A stretch of DNA of 64,000 bases from Psychroflexus salarius (lineage in GTDB: Bacteria; Bacteroidota; Bacteroidia; Flavobacteriales; Flavobacteriaceae): assembly GCF_900129035.1 (NCBI RefSeq), contig NZ_FQTW01000003.1, positions 186,001-250,000 of the forward strand, in the 5' to 3' direction. Position 1 is the stretch's first letter. Each line of letters starts with the position of its first letter. The translations under genes and the position numbers were made by a program. The notes beneath the pieces were generated by a model. The model had not been told where the DNA came from, ran no database searches, and saw nothing but the letters and a program-made list of their open reading frames with translations. This document shows, piece by piece, positions 26,682 to 36,946 of this stretch.

Positions 26682-27915
26682 TTTAGAACGTTGGCAAGAG
26701 GTTTTTGAAACCATCAGTAAAAATAAACTCCGTACTTTTTTAACCGGAGTATCGGTTGCTTCAGGAATTTTTATCTTAATTATTTTACTTGGCGTTAGCG
26801 TTGGTATGCAAAACGGAATTGAAGAACAATTTGAACGTGATGCTTCTAACATCATCAACATTTATCCTGGTGAAACTTCATTAGAGTATAAAGGTCTAAA
26901 TCCAGGTCGAAGAATTCAGTTTACCAATGAAGATTACGAACTCGCTTTAAGCAATAAAGAAGAAGTTGAACGTAAATCTTCACTTTACCGAATATGGAAT
27001 GGTTTAGTTTCATATAAAAAAGAATTTGGTAGTTATCGCGTTGAAGGTGTTTTGCCAGACTATCAATTTCTTGAAAATGCTTCAATAATTGAAGGAAGAT
27101 TCATCAATCAATCTGACTTAGAAAACTACGAGAAACACATTGTTATTGGCAATCGTGTTAAAAAGGACTTGTTTAAAGATGCATCACCCATAGGCGAATA
27201 TATATCACTTTCAGGTTTAAATTTTAAAGTAGTTGGCGTATTTACAGATCCAGGCGGCGACCGAGAAGAAGCACGTGTTTATATTCCGTTGCGTACTGCA
27301 CAAGTGGTTTACGGCGCTGGAAATAATATTCGTTCAATGGGATTTACTTTACCTAAAGTTGATGATTATGAGCAAGCATTAACCGAATCTAAAGAATTTA
27401 CCGCTAAAATTGAACGCCAACTAAAAGCAAAACTACTGGTTAATCCGCTTGATACCAGTGGTATATTTATTAGTAACAATATAGAGAATACAAAAGAAAT
27501 TTACCAGCTTATTTCGGCCATGAAAATCTTTTTTTGGTTTGTTGGCATCGCTACATTGTTAGCAGGCATTATCGGTGTAAGTAATATCATGCTAATTATA
27601 GTTAAAGAGCGAACTAAGGAAATCGGAATAAGAAAGGCACTAGGCGCTAAGCCTATGTCTATCGTAGGTATGGTTCTTCATGAATCTGTTTTTGTAACAG
27701 CATTTTCAGGAATTGTAGGCTTAATTTTAGCGCTAGCACTGCTCGAGTTTATTGGTCCTATGGTTGACTTAGACTTTATGGTTAATCCATCAGTTAATTT
27801 CAATATTGCCTTAACAACCGTTGTGATATTGATTGTTGCTGGTGCTATAGCTGGATTTTTTCCAGCTTGGCGAGGTGCTAGAATTAAACCAATTGAAGCA
27901 TTAAGAGACGAATAA
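26674..27915 (+). CDS. MacB-like ABC permease 1
   Basis: A 413-residue permease with one N-terminal helix (about 20-42) and a large periplasmic MacB_PCD-type domain (about 45-270). Three C-terminal helices carry the FtsX signature (ATLLAGIIGVSNIMLIIVKERTKEIGIRKALGAKP, then GFFPAWRGARIKPIEALRDE). The overlap with the ATPase gene and the 1-bp gap to a second permease place it in an operon where the two permeases probably form a heterodimer, unlike MacB, which carries its ATPase fused. Confidence 0.9.
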   Translation: MFSLERWQEVFETISKNKLRTFLTGVSVASGIFILIILLGVSVGMQNGIEEQFERDASNIINIYPGETSLEYKGLNPGRRIQFTNEDYELALSNKEEVERKSSLYRIWNGLVSYKKEFGSYRVEGVLPDYQFLENASIIEGRFINQSDLENYEKHIVIGNRVKKDLFKDASPIGEYISLSGLNFKVVGVFTDPGGDREEARVYIPLRTAQVVYGAGNNIRSMGFTLPKVDDYEQALTESKEFTAKIERQLKAKLLVNPLDTSGIFISNNIENTKEIYQLISAMKIFFWFVGIATLLAGIIGVSNIMLIIVKERTKEIGIRKALGAKPMSIVGMVLHESVFVTAFSGIVGLILALALLEFIGPMVDLDFMVNPSVNFNIALTTVVILIVAGAIAGFFPAWRGARIKPIEALRDE

Positions 27916-27916
27916 T

Positions 27917-29176
27917 ATGTTTAGTAGAGATAAATGGAATGAAGTAATTGAGTCACTGTCATCTAACTTATTTAGAACAGTGCTTACCGCCTTTGGCGTA
28001 TTTTGGGGAATTTTCATTCTCGTCATTTTACTGGCGGCTGGCAATGGTCTTGAAAATGGCGTTAAAAATATTTTCTCGGGCATTTCATCGAACTCCATGT
28101 TTATGTGGTCACAAACAGCTTCTAAGCCCTATAAAGGCTTGCCCAAAGGAAGACGCTATAATTTTGACCTGGATGATGTAACATCAATCAAACAAAAAGT
28201 AAATGGCTTAAAATATGTATCACCAAGAAACCAACTAGGCGGTTTTGGCGGTGATAATAATGTTGTTCGTGGTTTAAAAAATGGCGCATTTAATGTTTAT
28301 GGTGATTATCCAGACATCCAAAATCAAGAGCCTATGAAAATACTTCAAGGCCGTTTCATTAACCAAAATGATATTGAAAATAAACGAAAAGTTGCTGTTA
28401 TTGGTGAAGGAGTTTTAAGTGAACTTTATGAAATAGATGAAAATCCGCTGGGAACCTATGTTAAAATACAAGGCGTTAATTTTATGGTCATAGGTGTCTA
28501 TAAAAAACGTGGATTCGGTGGCGGAAATGCTGAAGAAGACCAAAAACAAATTTACACGCCATTTACGGCCTTTTCTCAAGCCTTTAACTACGGTGAAAGA
28601 GTTGGCTGGATGGCAATTACAGCAAAAGATAGCTATTCGGTTACCAATCTTAAAGAACAAATTTTTGATGTCATAAAAACCAATCATAAAATACATCCTG
28701 AAGATGACCGCGCCATAGGTAACTTTGATTTATACGAGCAATTCTCTAAAATTCAAGGTTTATTTATAGCCTTAAATGCAGTTGCTTATTTTGTGGGGAT
28801 ATTAATTTTACTTTCAGGTGTTATAGGTATAAGTAATATTATGTTGATTGTAGTAAAAGAACGTACTAACGAGATTGGCGTTCGCCGAGCACTTGGGGCA
28901 ACTCCTTGGAGCATTAGAGGCCAAGTCCTTTTTGAGTCTGTATTTTTAACACTCATCGCTGGTATGGCCGGCATTGCTTTTGCAACAGGAATTCTAGTTA
29001 TTATTAATTTTGTATTACCTGAAGGTGGCGATATACCATTTGCTAATCCTAGCGTTGATTTACCAACCGTTATTATTGCTTTATTGATATTAATTATTGC
29101 GGGATTATTAGCAGGATTTATTCCAGCCCAAAATGCCATTAAAGTAAAACCTGTTGATGCCTTAAGAACTGAATAA
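27917..29176 (+). CDS. MacB-like ABC permease 2
   Basis: A 419-residue paralogue of the preceding gene with the same layout. There is an N-terminal helix, a periplasmic domain and FtsX helices with GVIGISNIMLIVVKERTNEIGVRRALGATP, ending GFIPAQNAIKVKPVDALRTE. The two permeases share the family scaffold but differ in the periplasmic domain. The pair, the separate ATPase, the adaptor and a TolC protein suggest a complete tripartite export pump. Confidence 0.9.
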   Translation: MFSRDKWNEVIESLSSNLFRTVLTAFGVFWGIFILVILLAAGNGLENGVKNIFSGISSNSMFMWSQTASKPYKGLPKGRRYNFDLDDVTSIKQKVNGLKYVSPRNQLGGFGGDNNVVRGLKNGAFNVYGDYPDIQNQEPMKILQGRFINQNDIENKRKVAVIGEGVLSELYEIDENPLGTYVKIQGVNFMVIGVYKKRGFGGGNAEEDQKQIYTPFTAFSQAFNYGERVGWMAITAKDSYSVTNLKEQIFDVIKTNHKIHPEDDRAIGNFDLYEQFSKIQGLFIALNAVAYFVGILILLSGVIGISNIMLIVVKERTNEIGVRRALGATPWSIRGQVLFESVFLTLIAGMAGIAFATGILVIINFVLPEGGDIPFANPSVDLPTVIIALLILIIAGLLAGFIPAQNAIKVKPVDALRTE

Positions 29177-29203
29177 AAACCAAAAGACCTAATAATAAAT
29201 AAA

Positions 29204-30328
29204 ATGAAAAAAGTAGTTACCATTATTGTTCTAATAATCATTGTTGCGCTTTTTGGCGGATCATTGTATTATTTATATCAAAAAAATCAAGAAAGCCCAG
29301 AAGTTTTTAAAACAGAACAACCAACTAATGAAACCATTATTAGAAAAACAGTGGCTACAGGAACTTTAACACCTCGTGAAGAAGTAGACGTAAAGCCAAA
29401 TATTTCAGGAATTGTAGATCAACTAATGGTAAAACCAGGTGATACAGTTGAAGTTGGTGATTTAATTGCACAGCTTAAAGTTGTTCCAAGTATCAATAAC
29501 TTAAACTCAGCTAAAAACCAATTACGTCAGGCTCAAATTAATTTAGAAAATCAAGAAAAAATTTATAAGCGCCAAAAAGAATTGTTTGATAAAAGCGTTA
29601 TTTCTGCAAACGATTATGACCTAGCTAAAAATAGTTATGACAACGCTAAGCTTGAGGTTACTTTTGCTCAGGAAAATCTAGAAATCATTAAAACAGGTAC
29701 AAGTAAAGATGCCGGAAATGCTGCAACCACAGAGATTAAAGCACGTATTACTGGGATGATACTTGATGTTCCTGTTGAAGTTGGAGACCAAGTTATTGAA
29801 GCTAACAACTTTAATGAAGGGACTACAATTGCAACTATTGCCAAAGTAGACGACATGATTTTTGAAGGAAAAGTAGACGAGTCTGAAGTCGGTAAAATTG
29901 AAGAAGACCTTCCATTAGAAATTAAAGTTGGTGCTATCGAAAATACTACATTTGATGCTGTTTTAGACTATATCGCTCCACAAGGTGTTGAAGAAAATGG
30001 TGCTGTTCAATTTGAAATTGAAGGAAGCTTAAAAGATACTCAAGGTATTTTTATACGTGCTGGCTTAAGTGCAAATGCATCAATTATTCTTGAAAAAGCT
30101 GAAGATGTACTTGCTATAAAAGAAGCCTTAGTACAATTTGATAAGGAAACTAAAGCCCCTTTTGTTGAGGTTGAAACGGGTGATCAAGAATTTGAACGTC
30201 GTGACATTGAGTTAGGATTAAGTGATGGTATAAATGTTCAAGTATTATCTGGTATAGATAAAGATGACAAAATTAAGGTTTGGAACAAGGTTCAAGAACC
30301 TATGGCACAAAACCCAAGAAGAAGATAA
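29204..30328 (+). CDS. MacA-like periplasmic adaptor (HlyD/RND family)
   Basis: A 374-residue membrane-fusion protein. A single N-terminal membrane anchor spans about residues 4-25. A lipoyl-like half motif follows (VDVKPNISGIVDQLMVKPGDTVEVGD), then a coiled-coil hairpin about 100-150 and the second lipoyl half (ITGMILDVPVEVGDQVIEANN). A beta-barrel domain and membrane-proximal region come last. It links the permeases to the outer-membrane TolC protein. It starts 28 bp after the second permease gene. Confidence 0.9.
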   Translation: MKKVVTIIVLIIIVALFGGSLYYLYQKNQESPEVFKTEQPTNETIIRKTVATGTLTPREEVDVKPNISGIVDQLMVKPGDTVEVGDLIAQLKVVPSINNLNSAKNQLRQAQINLENQEKIYKRQKELFDKSVISANDYDLAKNSYDNAKLEVTFAQENLEIIKTGTSKDAGNAATTEIKARITGMILDVPVEVGDQVIEANNFNEGTTIATIAKVDDMIFEGKVDESEVGKIEEDLPLEIKVGAIENTTFDAVLDYIAPQGVEENGAVQFEIEGSLKDTQGIFIRAGLSANASIILEKAEDVLAIKEALVQFDKETKAPFVEVETGDQEFERRDIELGLSDGINVQVLSGIDKDDKIKVWNKVQEPMAQNPRRR

Positions 30329-30349
30329 CAAATTTTGAAACTGAAGTTT

Positions 30350-31798
30350 ATGAAACTAATATATAGTCTTGCTTTTGTGTTAGGCTTTAGCTTATTAAGT
30401 ACACAAGCATTTGCCCAAGAACAACCTGAAGAATGGACGCTAGAAGCCTGTATTGCCTACGCTATAGAAAATAATATTTCGGTAAAGCAATCTGAACTTG
30501 ACCTTGAAAATGCTGATATCAGTAAACGTGAAGCCATTGGTAATTACTTACCTTCTTTAAATGGAAATATCAGCAATTCATGGAATTCAGGTTTAACCCA
30601 AAACGTTACAACTGGTGTTTTAGAAAACCAAGTCACACGAAACTTTTCTCTAAGCACCACAGCAGGAATTACAATTTTTGATGGCCTGCGTAACTTAAAA
30701 CAATTACAGCGCGCAAAGCTTGAACGTCTTTCTGCTCAATACGCCTTAAACCAAATGAAAGATAACATATCGCTTAATGTGGCCAATGCTTATCTTCAAA
30801 TATTAGTGAGTAAACAACAATTAGACGTTTTATTAGAGCAAAATCTTGTAACGCAACTTCAAATTGATCAAATAAAAAAACAAGTTGAAGCAGGAACTTT
30901 ACCCGAAGGCGACTTATATGAAATTGAAGCCACTAATGCGAATGAACAACAACAAATTCAAATCGCTAAGAATGATGTTAGAATTTCGAAAATAAATTTA
31001 GCTCAACTTTTATTATTGGAAGATTATCAAAACTTCAATATTGCCGATGATGACTATGAAATTCCGGTGACAGACATTCTATCTAAAACGCCTGAAACAA
31101 TTATTGCAGAGGCTGAAAAAGAACGTTACGAAGTAAAATTAGCAGAACAAAATTTAGCACTCGCCGATAAAGATGTTGAAATTGCTAAAACTCAACTTTA
31201 CCCAACTTTATCTGGTTTTTTAAATTATAATACAAGGGAATCAGACCGTCGTAGAACTGTTTCTGCTGGAATAGACCCTAATAATCCGACTCAGCAAATT
31301 GGTGTCGTTGAAGGCACAAACCAAGCTGTAGTAGCCCCAAATTTTGCTGTAGAAAGTATTGCTCCTCGAGACTTTATTGATCAACTTTGGAGAAATGATG
31401 GTTTATCATATGGGCTTCAATTAAACGTTCCTATTTTTAACGGACTACAAACTAGAAACACCATTGAACGCCGAAAAGTGAATGCAAAACGAGCTGAATT
31501 TCAATTAGAGCAAGCTAAATTAGATTTAGAGTCTAATGTATATCAAGTTTATGTTGATGCTCAAGGTGCTGCTAAAACTTATGAGGCTGCTCAAAAATCT
31601 GTCGATGCACAACGCATTGCTTATAATTATGCAAAAGAGCGTTATGATGTTGGTGTTTCTAACGCGTTTGATTTAAGTCAATCTAAGTTTAGGCTTACTA
31701 ATGCAGAGAATAATCTAATCAATGCTAAATACGATTTCATTTTTAGATTAAAAGTTTTAGAGCTATACTTCGGTATTAGAGTAGTTGATTATAATTAA
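30350..31798 (+). CDS. TolC-family outer-membrane efflux protein
   Basis: A 482-residue protein with a signal peptide (about 1-23, ending AFAQ) and two OEP-type repeats. These are seen as WTLEACIAYAIENNISVKQSELDLENADISKREA near the N-terminus and LNVPIFNGLQTRNTIERRKVNAKRAEFQLEQAKLDLE in the second half. It forms the trimeric outer-membrane tunnel of the pump. The ATG at 30350 is chosen over a TTG at 30335 because it gives a standard signal peptide. The tsaB start lies 6 bp downstream. Confidence 0.92.
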   Translation: MKLIYSLAFVLGFSLLSTQAFAQEQPEEWTLEACIAYAIENNISVKQSELDLENADISKREAIGNYLPSLNGNISNSWNSGLTQNVTTGVLENQVTRNFSLSTTAGITIFDGLRNLKQLQRAKLERLSAQYALNQMKDNISLNVANAYLQILVSKQQLDVLLEQNLVTQLQIDQIKKQVEAGTLPEGDLYEIEATNANEQQQIQIAKNDVRISKINLAQLLLLEDYQNFNIADDDYEIPVTDILSKTPETIIAEAEKERYEVKLAEQNLALADKDVEIAKTQLYPTLSGFLNYNTRESDRRRTVSAGIDPNNPTQQIGVVEGTNQAVVAPNFAVESIAPRDFIDQLWRNDGLSYGLQLNVPIFNGLQTRNTIERRKVNAKRAEFQLEQAKLDLESNVYQVYVDAQGAAKTYEAAQKSVDAQRIAYNYAKERYDVGVSNAFDLSQSKFRLTNAENNLINAKYDFIFRLKVLELYFGIRVVDYN

Positions 31799-31804
31799 GC
31801 AATT

Positions 31805-32473
31805 TTGAGTTATATACTTTGCATAGAAACGGCAACAACTAACTGTTCTGTAAGCTTAGGTTTCGGAGAGAAGCTGCTAGAGGTAAAAGAATTGAATAGC
31901 AAAAATTATTCGCATGCAGAACAGTTGCACCCGTTTATACATAGCTTACTTTCTAATCATGGTATCACAGTAAAAAAGCTTTCAGCAGTTGCGGTTAGTG
32001 AAGGTCCTGGTTCTTATACAGGTTTACGCATTGGTGTTTCAGCAGCAAAAGGAATTGCTTATGCAGCAGAAATTCCATTAATTGCGACATCAACTTTACA
32101 AAGTTTAGCTTTACAGGTAAAACCCAAATCAACTTCAGATTTAATTGTACCAATGTTAGATGCACGCCGAATGGAAGTTTATACGCAGAGTTTTGCATCT
32201 GATTATAAAGCAATAACTTCAGTCGAAGCTAAAATTCTTGACGTTCATTCATTTTCAACTGAAGCCCACAAACGCCATATTCATTTTATTGGTGATGGTG
32301 TTGAAAAATTTGCTGAAATATCTTCTTTAACTAATAATGTTAGTTTTATAACGCAAAAACTTCCATCGGCAAGAGAGCAATTTCAACTTGCACGACAGAA
32401 GTTTTTAGCGAAAAATTTTGAAGATACGGCTTATTTTGTACCGTATTATTTAAAAGACTTTATTCCAGGATAA
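31805..32473 (+). CDS. tsaB: tRNA threonylcarbamoyladenosine biosynthesis protein TsaB
   Basis: A 222-residue ASKHA-fold protein beginning YILCIETATTNCSVSLG and containing VAVSEGPGSYTGLRIGVSAAKG, both hallmarks of TsaB. It is the dimerisation partner of TsaD in making t6A37 on ANN-decoding tRNAs. The start is TTG (31805). No ATG is available upstream or near, and the conserved N-terminus begins there. It lies 6 bp after the efflux operon and is probably co-transcribed, though functionally unrelated. Confidence 0.92.
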   Translation: MSYILCIETATTNCSVSLGFGEKLLEVKELNSKNYSHAEQLHPFIHSLLSNHGITVKKLSAVAVSEGPGSYTGLRIGVSAAKGIAYAAEIPLIATSTLQSLALQVKPKSTSDLIVPMLDARRMEVYTQSFASDYKAITSVEAKILDVHSFSTEAHKRHIHFIGDGVEKFAEISSLTNNVSFITQKLPSAREQFQLARQKFLAKNFEDTAYFVPYYLKDFIPG

Positions 32474-32474
32474 A

Positions 32475-33218
32475 CTAAATTGAATTATAATAAGCAATTA
32501 CACGTCTTAATTGATTTTCAACTTCCTTATCAGATCCTCTAAACTTAAAGTTATTTTCCTTTATGTAATCTTTAACCATATCTTGTTTTTCACCAAAGAA
32601 AGAGTCAAGAATGCGGCGTTTGTGGGCTTCTATTTTAATAAAGCTTCGACCACCATCTTTACTGATGTAATAATCAAATTTTGTTTCAAGTTTAGCAGGC
32701 TTGTCAGTATCATAAGTGCTAGTCGCTTTTTTGGGCGGCGTATATAATTGGTGATAGTTTTTTAGCAATAATGCTTCCTTACCTTCTTCACTTAAAATTG
32801 CCATATAACCGTTGTCAGAACCGCCTTTAAATACAGAACTACTGTTAAATAACTGAAACACTTCGCCGTCTATAACATACTTGTATTGGTTAAATCTTTC
32901 AAGCGATTTAACATTATCACTTGATATATTTTCTTTAATTTGAATTTGACCCTTATAGATGTTATATCTTAAAAAGGCATCAAAGCTTTGATTTTTCTTT
33001 GTGTCAATTACTTTTCCTTTTACAAATTCATCTTTTAAGTAAGGTGAACCATCGACATTGTCTAAGTTAATGCTTCCATATCTTGTATTGATATTATTAT
33101 AAACATTAATATCTTGTAATCTTTTTGGATCAAAATTACTTGTGATTTGTGATTGCGCACTAAATGCAAATGACAATATTGTCATCGCAATAATGTTAGT
33201 TTTTAAATTCATCTTCAT
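32475..33218 (-). CDS. Exported protein of unknown function
   Basis: A 247-residue protein with a signal peptide (about residues 1-23, ending SAQSQ). The mature part has a beta-rich middle (GEVFQLFNSSSVFKGGSDNGYMAIL, EGKEALLLKNY) and a charged C-terminal helix-rich tail (EKQDMVKDYIKENNFKF, then VENQLRRVIAYYNSI). I do not recognise the family; the style is that of lineage-restricted flavobacterial periplasmic proteins. The gene lies 3 bp downstream of the MscS gene in the same direction. It converges on tsaB with a 1-bp gap. Confidence 0.65.
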   Translation of the reverse strand: MKMNLKTNIIAMTILSFAFSAQSQITSNFDPKRLQDINVYNNINTRYGSINLDNVDGSPYLKDEFVKGKVIDTKKNQSFDAFLRYNIYKGQIQIKENISSDNVKSLERFNQYKYVIDGEVFQLFNSSSVFKGGSDNGYMAILSEEGKEALLLKNYHQLYTPPKKATSTYDTDKPAKLETKFDYYISKDGGRSFIKIEAHKRRILDSFFGEKQDMVKDYIKENNFKFRGSDKEVENQLRRVIAYYNSI

Positions 33219-33221
33219 AGC

Positions 33222-34061
33222 TTATTCATTTTTGTTCATATTATATAAATGCACATCACGCTGAGGGAATGGAAATGATATGCCTTCGTTTTCTAAATCA
33301 ACCTTTAATTTCTCTATAAAATCAAAGTGTAGCCCCCAAAAATCTTCATTTTTAGCCCAATAACGAACTGATAAATCAACAGAATTATCGCCAAGTCCAC
33401 CAACAAAAACAACAGGTGCAGGATCTTTTAAAGTTCTATCATCATTACTAAGGATATTAAGTAAAACTTCTCTAGCTTTTTTAATATCACTATCATACGA
33501 AATACCTACGGTAACAACATCTCTTCTTGATGATTCATGGCTATAATTAGTTACCTTGTTATTAGATAGCTGTCCATTAGGAATCACAATTCGTTGATTA
33601 TTTACAGTTGTTAAATAAGTATAGAATATAGATATATCAGAAACTGTGCCAGATTCTCCTTGCGCGTCTATAAAATCACCTACTTTAAAGGGTTTGAGCA
33701 TAATAATCAAGACGCCACCAGCAAAATTAGATAGAGAACCTTGTAATGCTAAACCAATCGCTAAACCTGCTGCTGCTAGTATAGCCGCAAATGAGGTAGT
33801 TTCTACGCCTAGTTTAGAGATGACAAAAATAAAGAGTAATATCTTTAAGACTACGCTTAAAATGCTCAACGCAAAACCTCTAACACCTGGATCTACTTCA
33901 CGTTTTTCCATTATTTTCTTGATTCTTCCCATGACTAGCTTAATAAGCCACAAGCCAAGAATTAAAATAACTAATGCGCCAATAATGCTTGGTAAATAAC
34001 CAATTAAAGTATCTAAGCCGTGCTTGGCTAAACTTGTTAAATTTTCTACTGAATTGTTCAT
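33222..34061 (-). CDS. Small-conductance mechanosensitive channel (MscS)
   Basis: A 279-residue inner-membrane channel with three N-terminal helices. The pore helix is FAAILAAAGLAIGLALQGSLSNFAGGVLIIMLKPFKVGDFI, the MscS Ala/Gly-rich TM3 followed by the beta domain (YTYLTTVNNQRIVIPNGQLSNNKVTNYS). Length and order match canonical MscS. It releases solutes on hypo-osmotic shock. It may be co-transcribed with the downstream exported protein gene (3 bp). Confidence 0.93.
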   Translation of the reverse strand: MNNSVENLTSLAKHGLDTLIGYLPSIIGALVILILGLWLIKLVMGRIKKIMEKREVDPGVRGFALSILSVVLKILLFIFVISKLGVETTSFAAILAAAGLAIGLALQGSLSNFAGGVLIIMLKPFKVGDFIDAQGESGTVSDISIFYTYLTTVNNQRIVIPNGQLSNNKVTNYSHESSRRDVVTVGISYDSDIKKAREVLLNILSNDDRTLKDPAPVVFVGGLGDNSVDLSVRYWAKNEDFWGLHFDFIEKLKVDLENEGISFPFPQRDVHLYNMNKNE

Positions 34062-34107
34062 AAGTGTTAGGTTGTTGTTTATAATGCTTAAATATATAAT
34101 AATAAAA

Positions 34108-36171
34108 TTATGAAATTATCATTCCATTGCCAAAATTATTTTCGATGTTCACAAAACTAAGCTTGCCTTTAGCATCAGTTGCCATTAAAATCATACCTTC
34201 ACTTAATGTCCCACGAAGCTTAATGGGTTTTAAGTTAACAACAACCGAAACTTTCTTACCGATGATGTCTTCTGGCTTAAAGTGTTCAGCTATGCCTGAA
34301 ACAATAGTTCGCTGGTCTATACCTGTATCTACTTTTAATGCAAGTAACTTTTTAGCTTTTGGCATTTTTTCTGCAGAAAGAATGGTAGCTGTTCTGATAT
34401 CTAATTTAGAAAAATCGTCAAAACTAACTTCTTCTTTTTGCGGCTCAATTTCTGAATTGCCCAATTGATTGTCTTGCTTGGTTTGTCTTAATTTATCTAG
34501 TTGACGTTGGATAGCATCGTCTTCAACTTTTGTAAACAATAATTCAGCGGAATTGATTTGATGATTAGTTGGAATTAATTCATCTAGGCTTGAAATAAGA
34601 TTCCAATTTAATTTATTTTCAAGTGTATCAAGACTCAACATGTTTTTTAACTTAGTTGAAGTAAATGGTAAAAATGGTTCTGAAATAATGCTTAAACCAG
34701 CAGCTATTTGAAGTGCTACATACATGATGCTTTGTGTGCGCTCAGGATTGGTTTTTTGAAGTTTCCATGGTTCTTCATCAGCCAAATATTTATTGCCAAG
34801 TCTTGCAATGTTCATCATTTTAGCTTGGGCTTCTCTAAAGCGGTAAAGTTCAATTGATTCAGAAATACCTTGAGTCGATTCCTTTAGTGTTTTTAAAGTG
34901 TCTAAATCAACCTTTGTTAATTCGCCCTTTTCAGGAACTTGACCTTGGTAATATTTATTGGTTAATACCACTACACGATTAATGAAATTCCCAAAAATAC
35001 CAACTAATTCGCTGTTATTACGGGTTTGAAAGTCTTTCCATGTAAAGTCATTATCTTTAGTTTCGGGTGCATTAGCCGTTAAGGCATATCGCAAAACATC
35101 CTGCTGATTTGGGAAATCATCAAGGTATTCATGTAGCCAAACTGCCCAGTTTTTTGAGGTTGATAGCTTTTGGCCTTCTAGATTTAAAAATTCGTTAGAT
35201 GGTACATTATCTGGTAAAATATAGTCGCCATGAGCCTTTAGCATTACAGGAAAAATAATACAATGAAATACAATATTGTCTTTACCAATAAAATGAACGA
35301 GTTTAGTATCTTGGTCTTTCCAATAAGGTTCCCATTCTTTTTGCTCACGTTTTGCCCATTCTTTTGTAGATGAAATATAGCCTATCGGTGCATCAAACCA
35401 AACGTAAAGCACTTTGCCATCTGCATTTTTAACAGGAACAGGAATACCCCAATCTAAATCGCGCGTTACAGCTCTGGGTCTTAAGCCATCGTCAATCCAA
35501 GATTTACATTGACCATAAACATTTGGCTTCCAGTCATTTTTATGGTCATTTAAAATCCACTGCTTCAACCAATCATTATATTGGTCTAATGGTAAAAACC
35601 AGTGTTTGGTTTCTTTTAAGGTTGGTGTGTTTCCTGTGATAGCAGATTTAGGCTGAATTAAATCAGTCGCGTTTAAAGAGCTTCCGCATTTTTCACATTG
35701 ATCACCATAAGCTTCTTCATTTCCGCATTTTGGACAAGTACCTGTAACAAACCGATCGGCTAAAAACTGCTTGGCTTCAGCATCGTAGAGTTGCTCTGTA
35801 GTTTCCTCAATAAACTTATCATTTTCATAAAGTGTTTTAAAAAACTCTGAAGCTGTTTCATGATGAACTTCAGCTGAAGTTCTTGAATAGTTATCAAATT
35901 GAATTCCGAAGTCTTCAAATGATTTTTTGATGATTGTATTGTAACGGTCTACCACTTGCTGTGGTGTAATGCCTTCTTTTTTTGCTTTTATCGTAATAGG
36001 AACGCCGTGCTCATCGCTGCCGCAAACAAAGACCACATCTTTTTCGTTTAATTTAAGGTAGCGTGTGTAAATATCGGCAGGAATGTAAACACCAGCTAAA
36101 TGGCCAATATGTATTGGGCCATTGGTATAAGGTAAAGCTGCTGTAATGGTATAACGTTTTGGGTTCTTCAT
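34108..36171 (-). CDS. metG: Methionyl-tRNA synthetase with C-terminal tRNA-binding domain
   Basis: A 687-residue class-I synthetase. Visible: [20 protein letters not shown] (HIGH motif near residue 20), a zinc-binding pair ([18 protein letters not shown], about 146-163), and the KMSKS equivalent KLSTS at about residue 335. The C-terminal EMAP/Trbp111-like tRNA-binding domain spans about 585-687 ([29 protein letters not shown]). It charges initiator and elongator tRNA-Met. A -7 element TACCTTTG on the minus strand (36205-36198) lies 26 nt upstream of the ATG. Confidence 0.96.
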   Translation of the reverse strand: MKNPKRYTITAALPYTNGPIHIGHLAGVYIPADIYTRYLKLNEKDVVFVCGSDEHGVPITIKAKKEGITPQQVVDRYNTIIKKSFEDFGIQFDNYSRTSAEVHHETASEFFKTLYENDKFIEETTEQLYDAEAKQFLADRFVTGTCPKCGNEEAYGDQCEKCGSSLNATDLIQPKSAITGNTPTLKETKHWFLPLDQYNDWLKQWILNDHKNDWKPNVYGQCKSWIDDGLRPRAVTRDLDWGIPVPVKNADGKVLYVWFDAPIGYISSTKEWAKREQKEWEPYWKDQDTKLVHFIGKDNIVFHCIIFPVMLKAHGDYILPDNVPSNEFLNLEGQKLSTSKNWAVWLHEYLDDFPNQQDVLRYALTANAPETKDNDFTWKDFQTRNNSELVGIFGNFINRVVVLTNKYYQGQVPEKGELTKVDLDTLKTLKESTQGISESIELYRFREAQAKMMNIARLGNKYLADEEPWKLQKTNPERTQSIMYVALQIAAGLSIISEPFLPFTSTKLKNMLSLDTLENKLNWNLISSLDELIPTNHQINSAELLFTKVEDDAIQRQLDKLRQTKQDNQLGNSEIEPQKEEVSFDDFSKLDIRTATILSAEKMPKAKKLLALKVDTGIDQRTIVSGIAEHFKPEDIIGKKVSVVVNLKPIKLRGTLSEGMILMATDAKGKLSFVNIENNFGNGMIIS

Positions 36172-36197
36172 GATTATTTATCCGTTTACTAATAGCG

Positions 36198-36205
36198 CAA
36201 AGGTA
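36198..36205 (-). promoter_or_regulatory. -7 promoter element of metG
   Basis: Perfect TACCTTTG on the minus strand, 26 nt before the ATG at 36171. No clear -33 TTG. Confidence 0.45.
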
Positions 36206-36264
36206 ATTAAACATGATTACATTATATATGAGGAATAATACCTAAATGCATAGAGATTATTTAC

Positions 36265-36272
36265 TAGTTTTG
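36265..36272 (+). promoter_or_regulatory. -7 promoter element of beta-barrel gene
   Basis: Perfect TAGTTTTG, 24 nt upstream of the GTG start at 36297; -33 element not recognised. Confidence 0.4.
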
Positions 36273-36296
36273 TGAAGTCGTGTACAAAATAGAGAT

Positions 36297-36914
36297 GTGA
36301 AAACAACATTAAATACATTTACTTTAATTTTAACCTTAATAATTAGCTTAAATCTTTATGCTCAAATCAGCAATAATGATAAACAAGTTAGTCTTGAAAA
36401 ATCTATTAACGGATTTCAAACAGGCTTTTTAGGTATTTGGCTTTATAATGAAAGTCGATTATCTCATACATTCGCTTTAAGAAGTCAAATAGGGATTGAC
36501 TTTAGGTTAGAAGGTGTTGGTCAGTTTGAATCAGTTGGACCAAACGATGATTTTTACGGGATTTTACATTTAAGCTTAGCCCCGAGATGGTATTATAATT
36601 TAAAGAATCGATTTAATAAAGCGAAAAGCGTTAAACGTAACAGCGGAAACTTTATAGAATTGTTTGTGGTTGGTAATTTTGAAAATTTATCATTTACTAA
36701 TAATGAAAGAATTAGAAGTTTAGACCAAATTAAATTTATACCAAAATGGGGTATAAGACGTACAGTTGGTAAACATTTTGTCTATGAAGCCGGAATAGGT
36801 TTTGGTTATGAGTACTACCTTAATGAAACTTCAAGATCTGTTGGTATTTTTGGCTCAGGTTCAAAAGGGAATTTTTCAGCTGACATTCATTTACGGATAG
36901 GTTTAGATTTGTAA
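36297..36914 (+). CDS. Predicted outer-membrane beta-barrel protein
   Basis: A 205-residue protein with a signal peptide (about 1-22, ending LNLYAQ). It has alternating beta strands (GFLGIWLYNESRLSHTFALRSQIGIDF, GILHLSLAPRWYYNL, FVYEAGIGFGYEYYL) and ends in ADIHLRIGLDL. The start is GTG at 36297: an ATG two bases upstream runs straight into a stop, and MKTTLNTFTLILTL is a normal signal peptide. Function unknown; resembles small porin-like barrels of Bacteroidota. Confidence 0.7.
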   Translation: MKTTLNTFTLILTLIISLNLYAQISNNDKQVSLEKSINGFQTGFLGIWLYNESRLSHTFALRSQIGIDFRLEGVGQFESVGPNDDFYGILHLSLAPRWYYNLKNRFNKAKSVKRNSGNFIELFVVGNFENLSFTNNERIRSLDQIKFIPKWGIRRTVGKHFVYEAGIGFGYEYYLNETSRSVGIFGSGSKGNFSADIHLRIGLDL

Positions 36915-36946
36915 GATTTCCCTATTTTAGTAAATCAAATTGAATC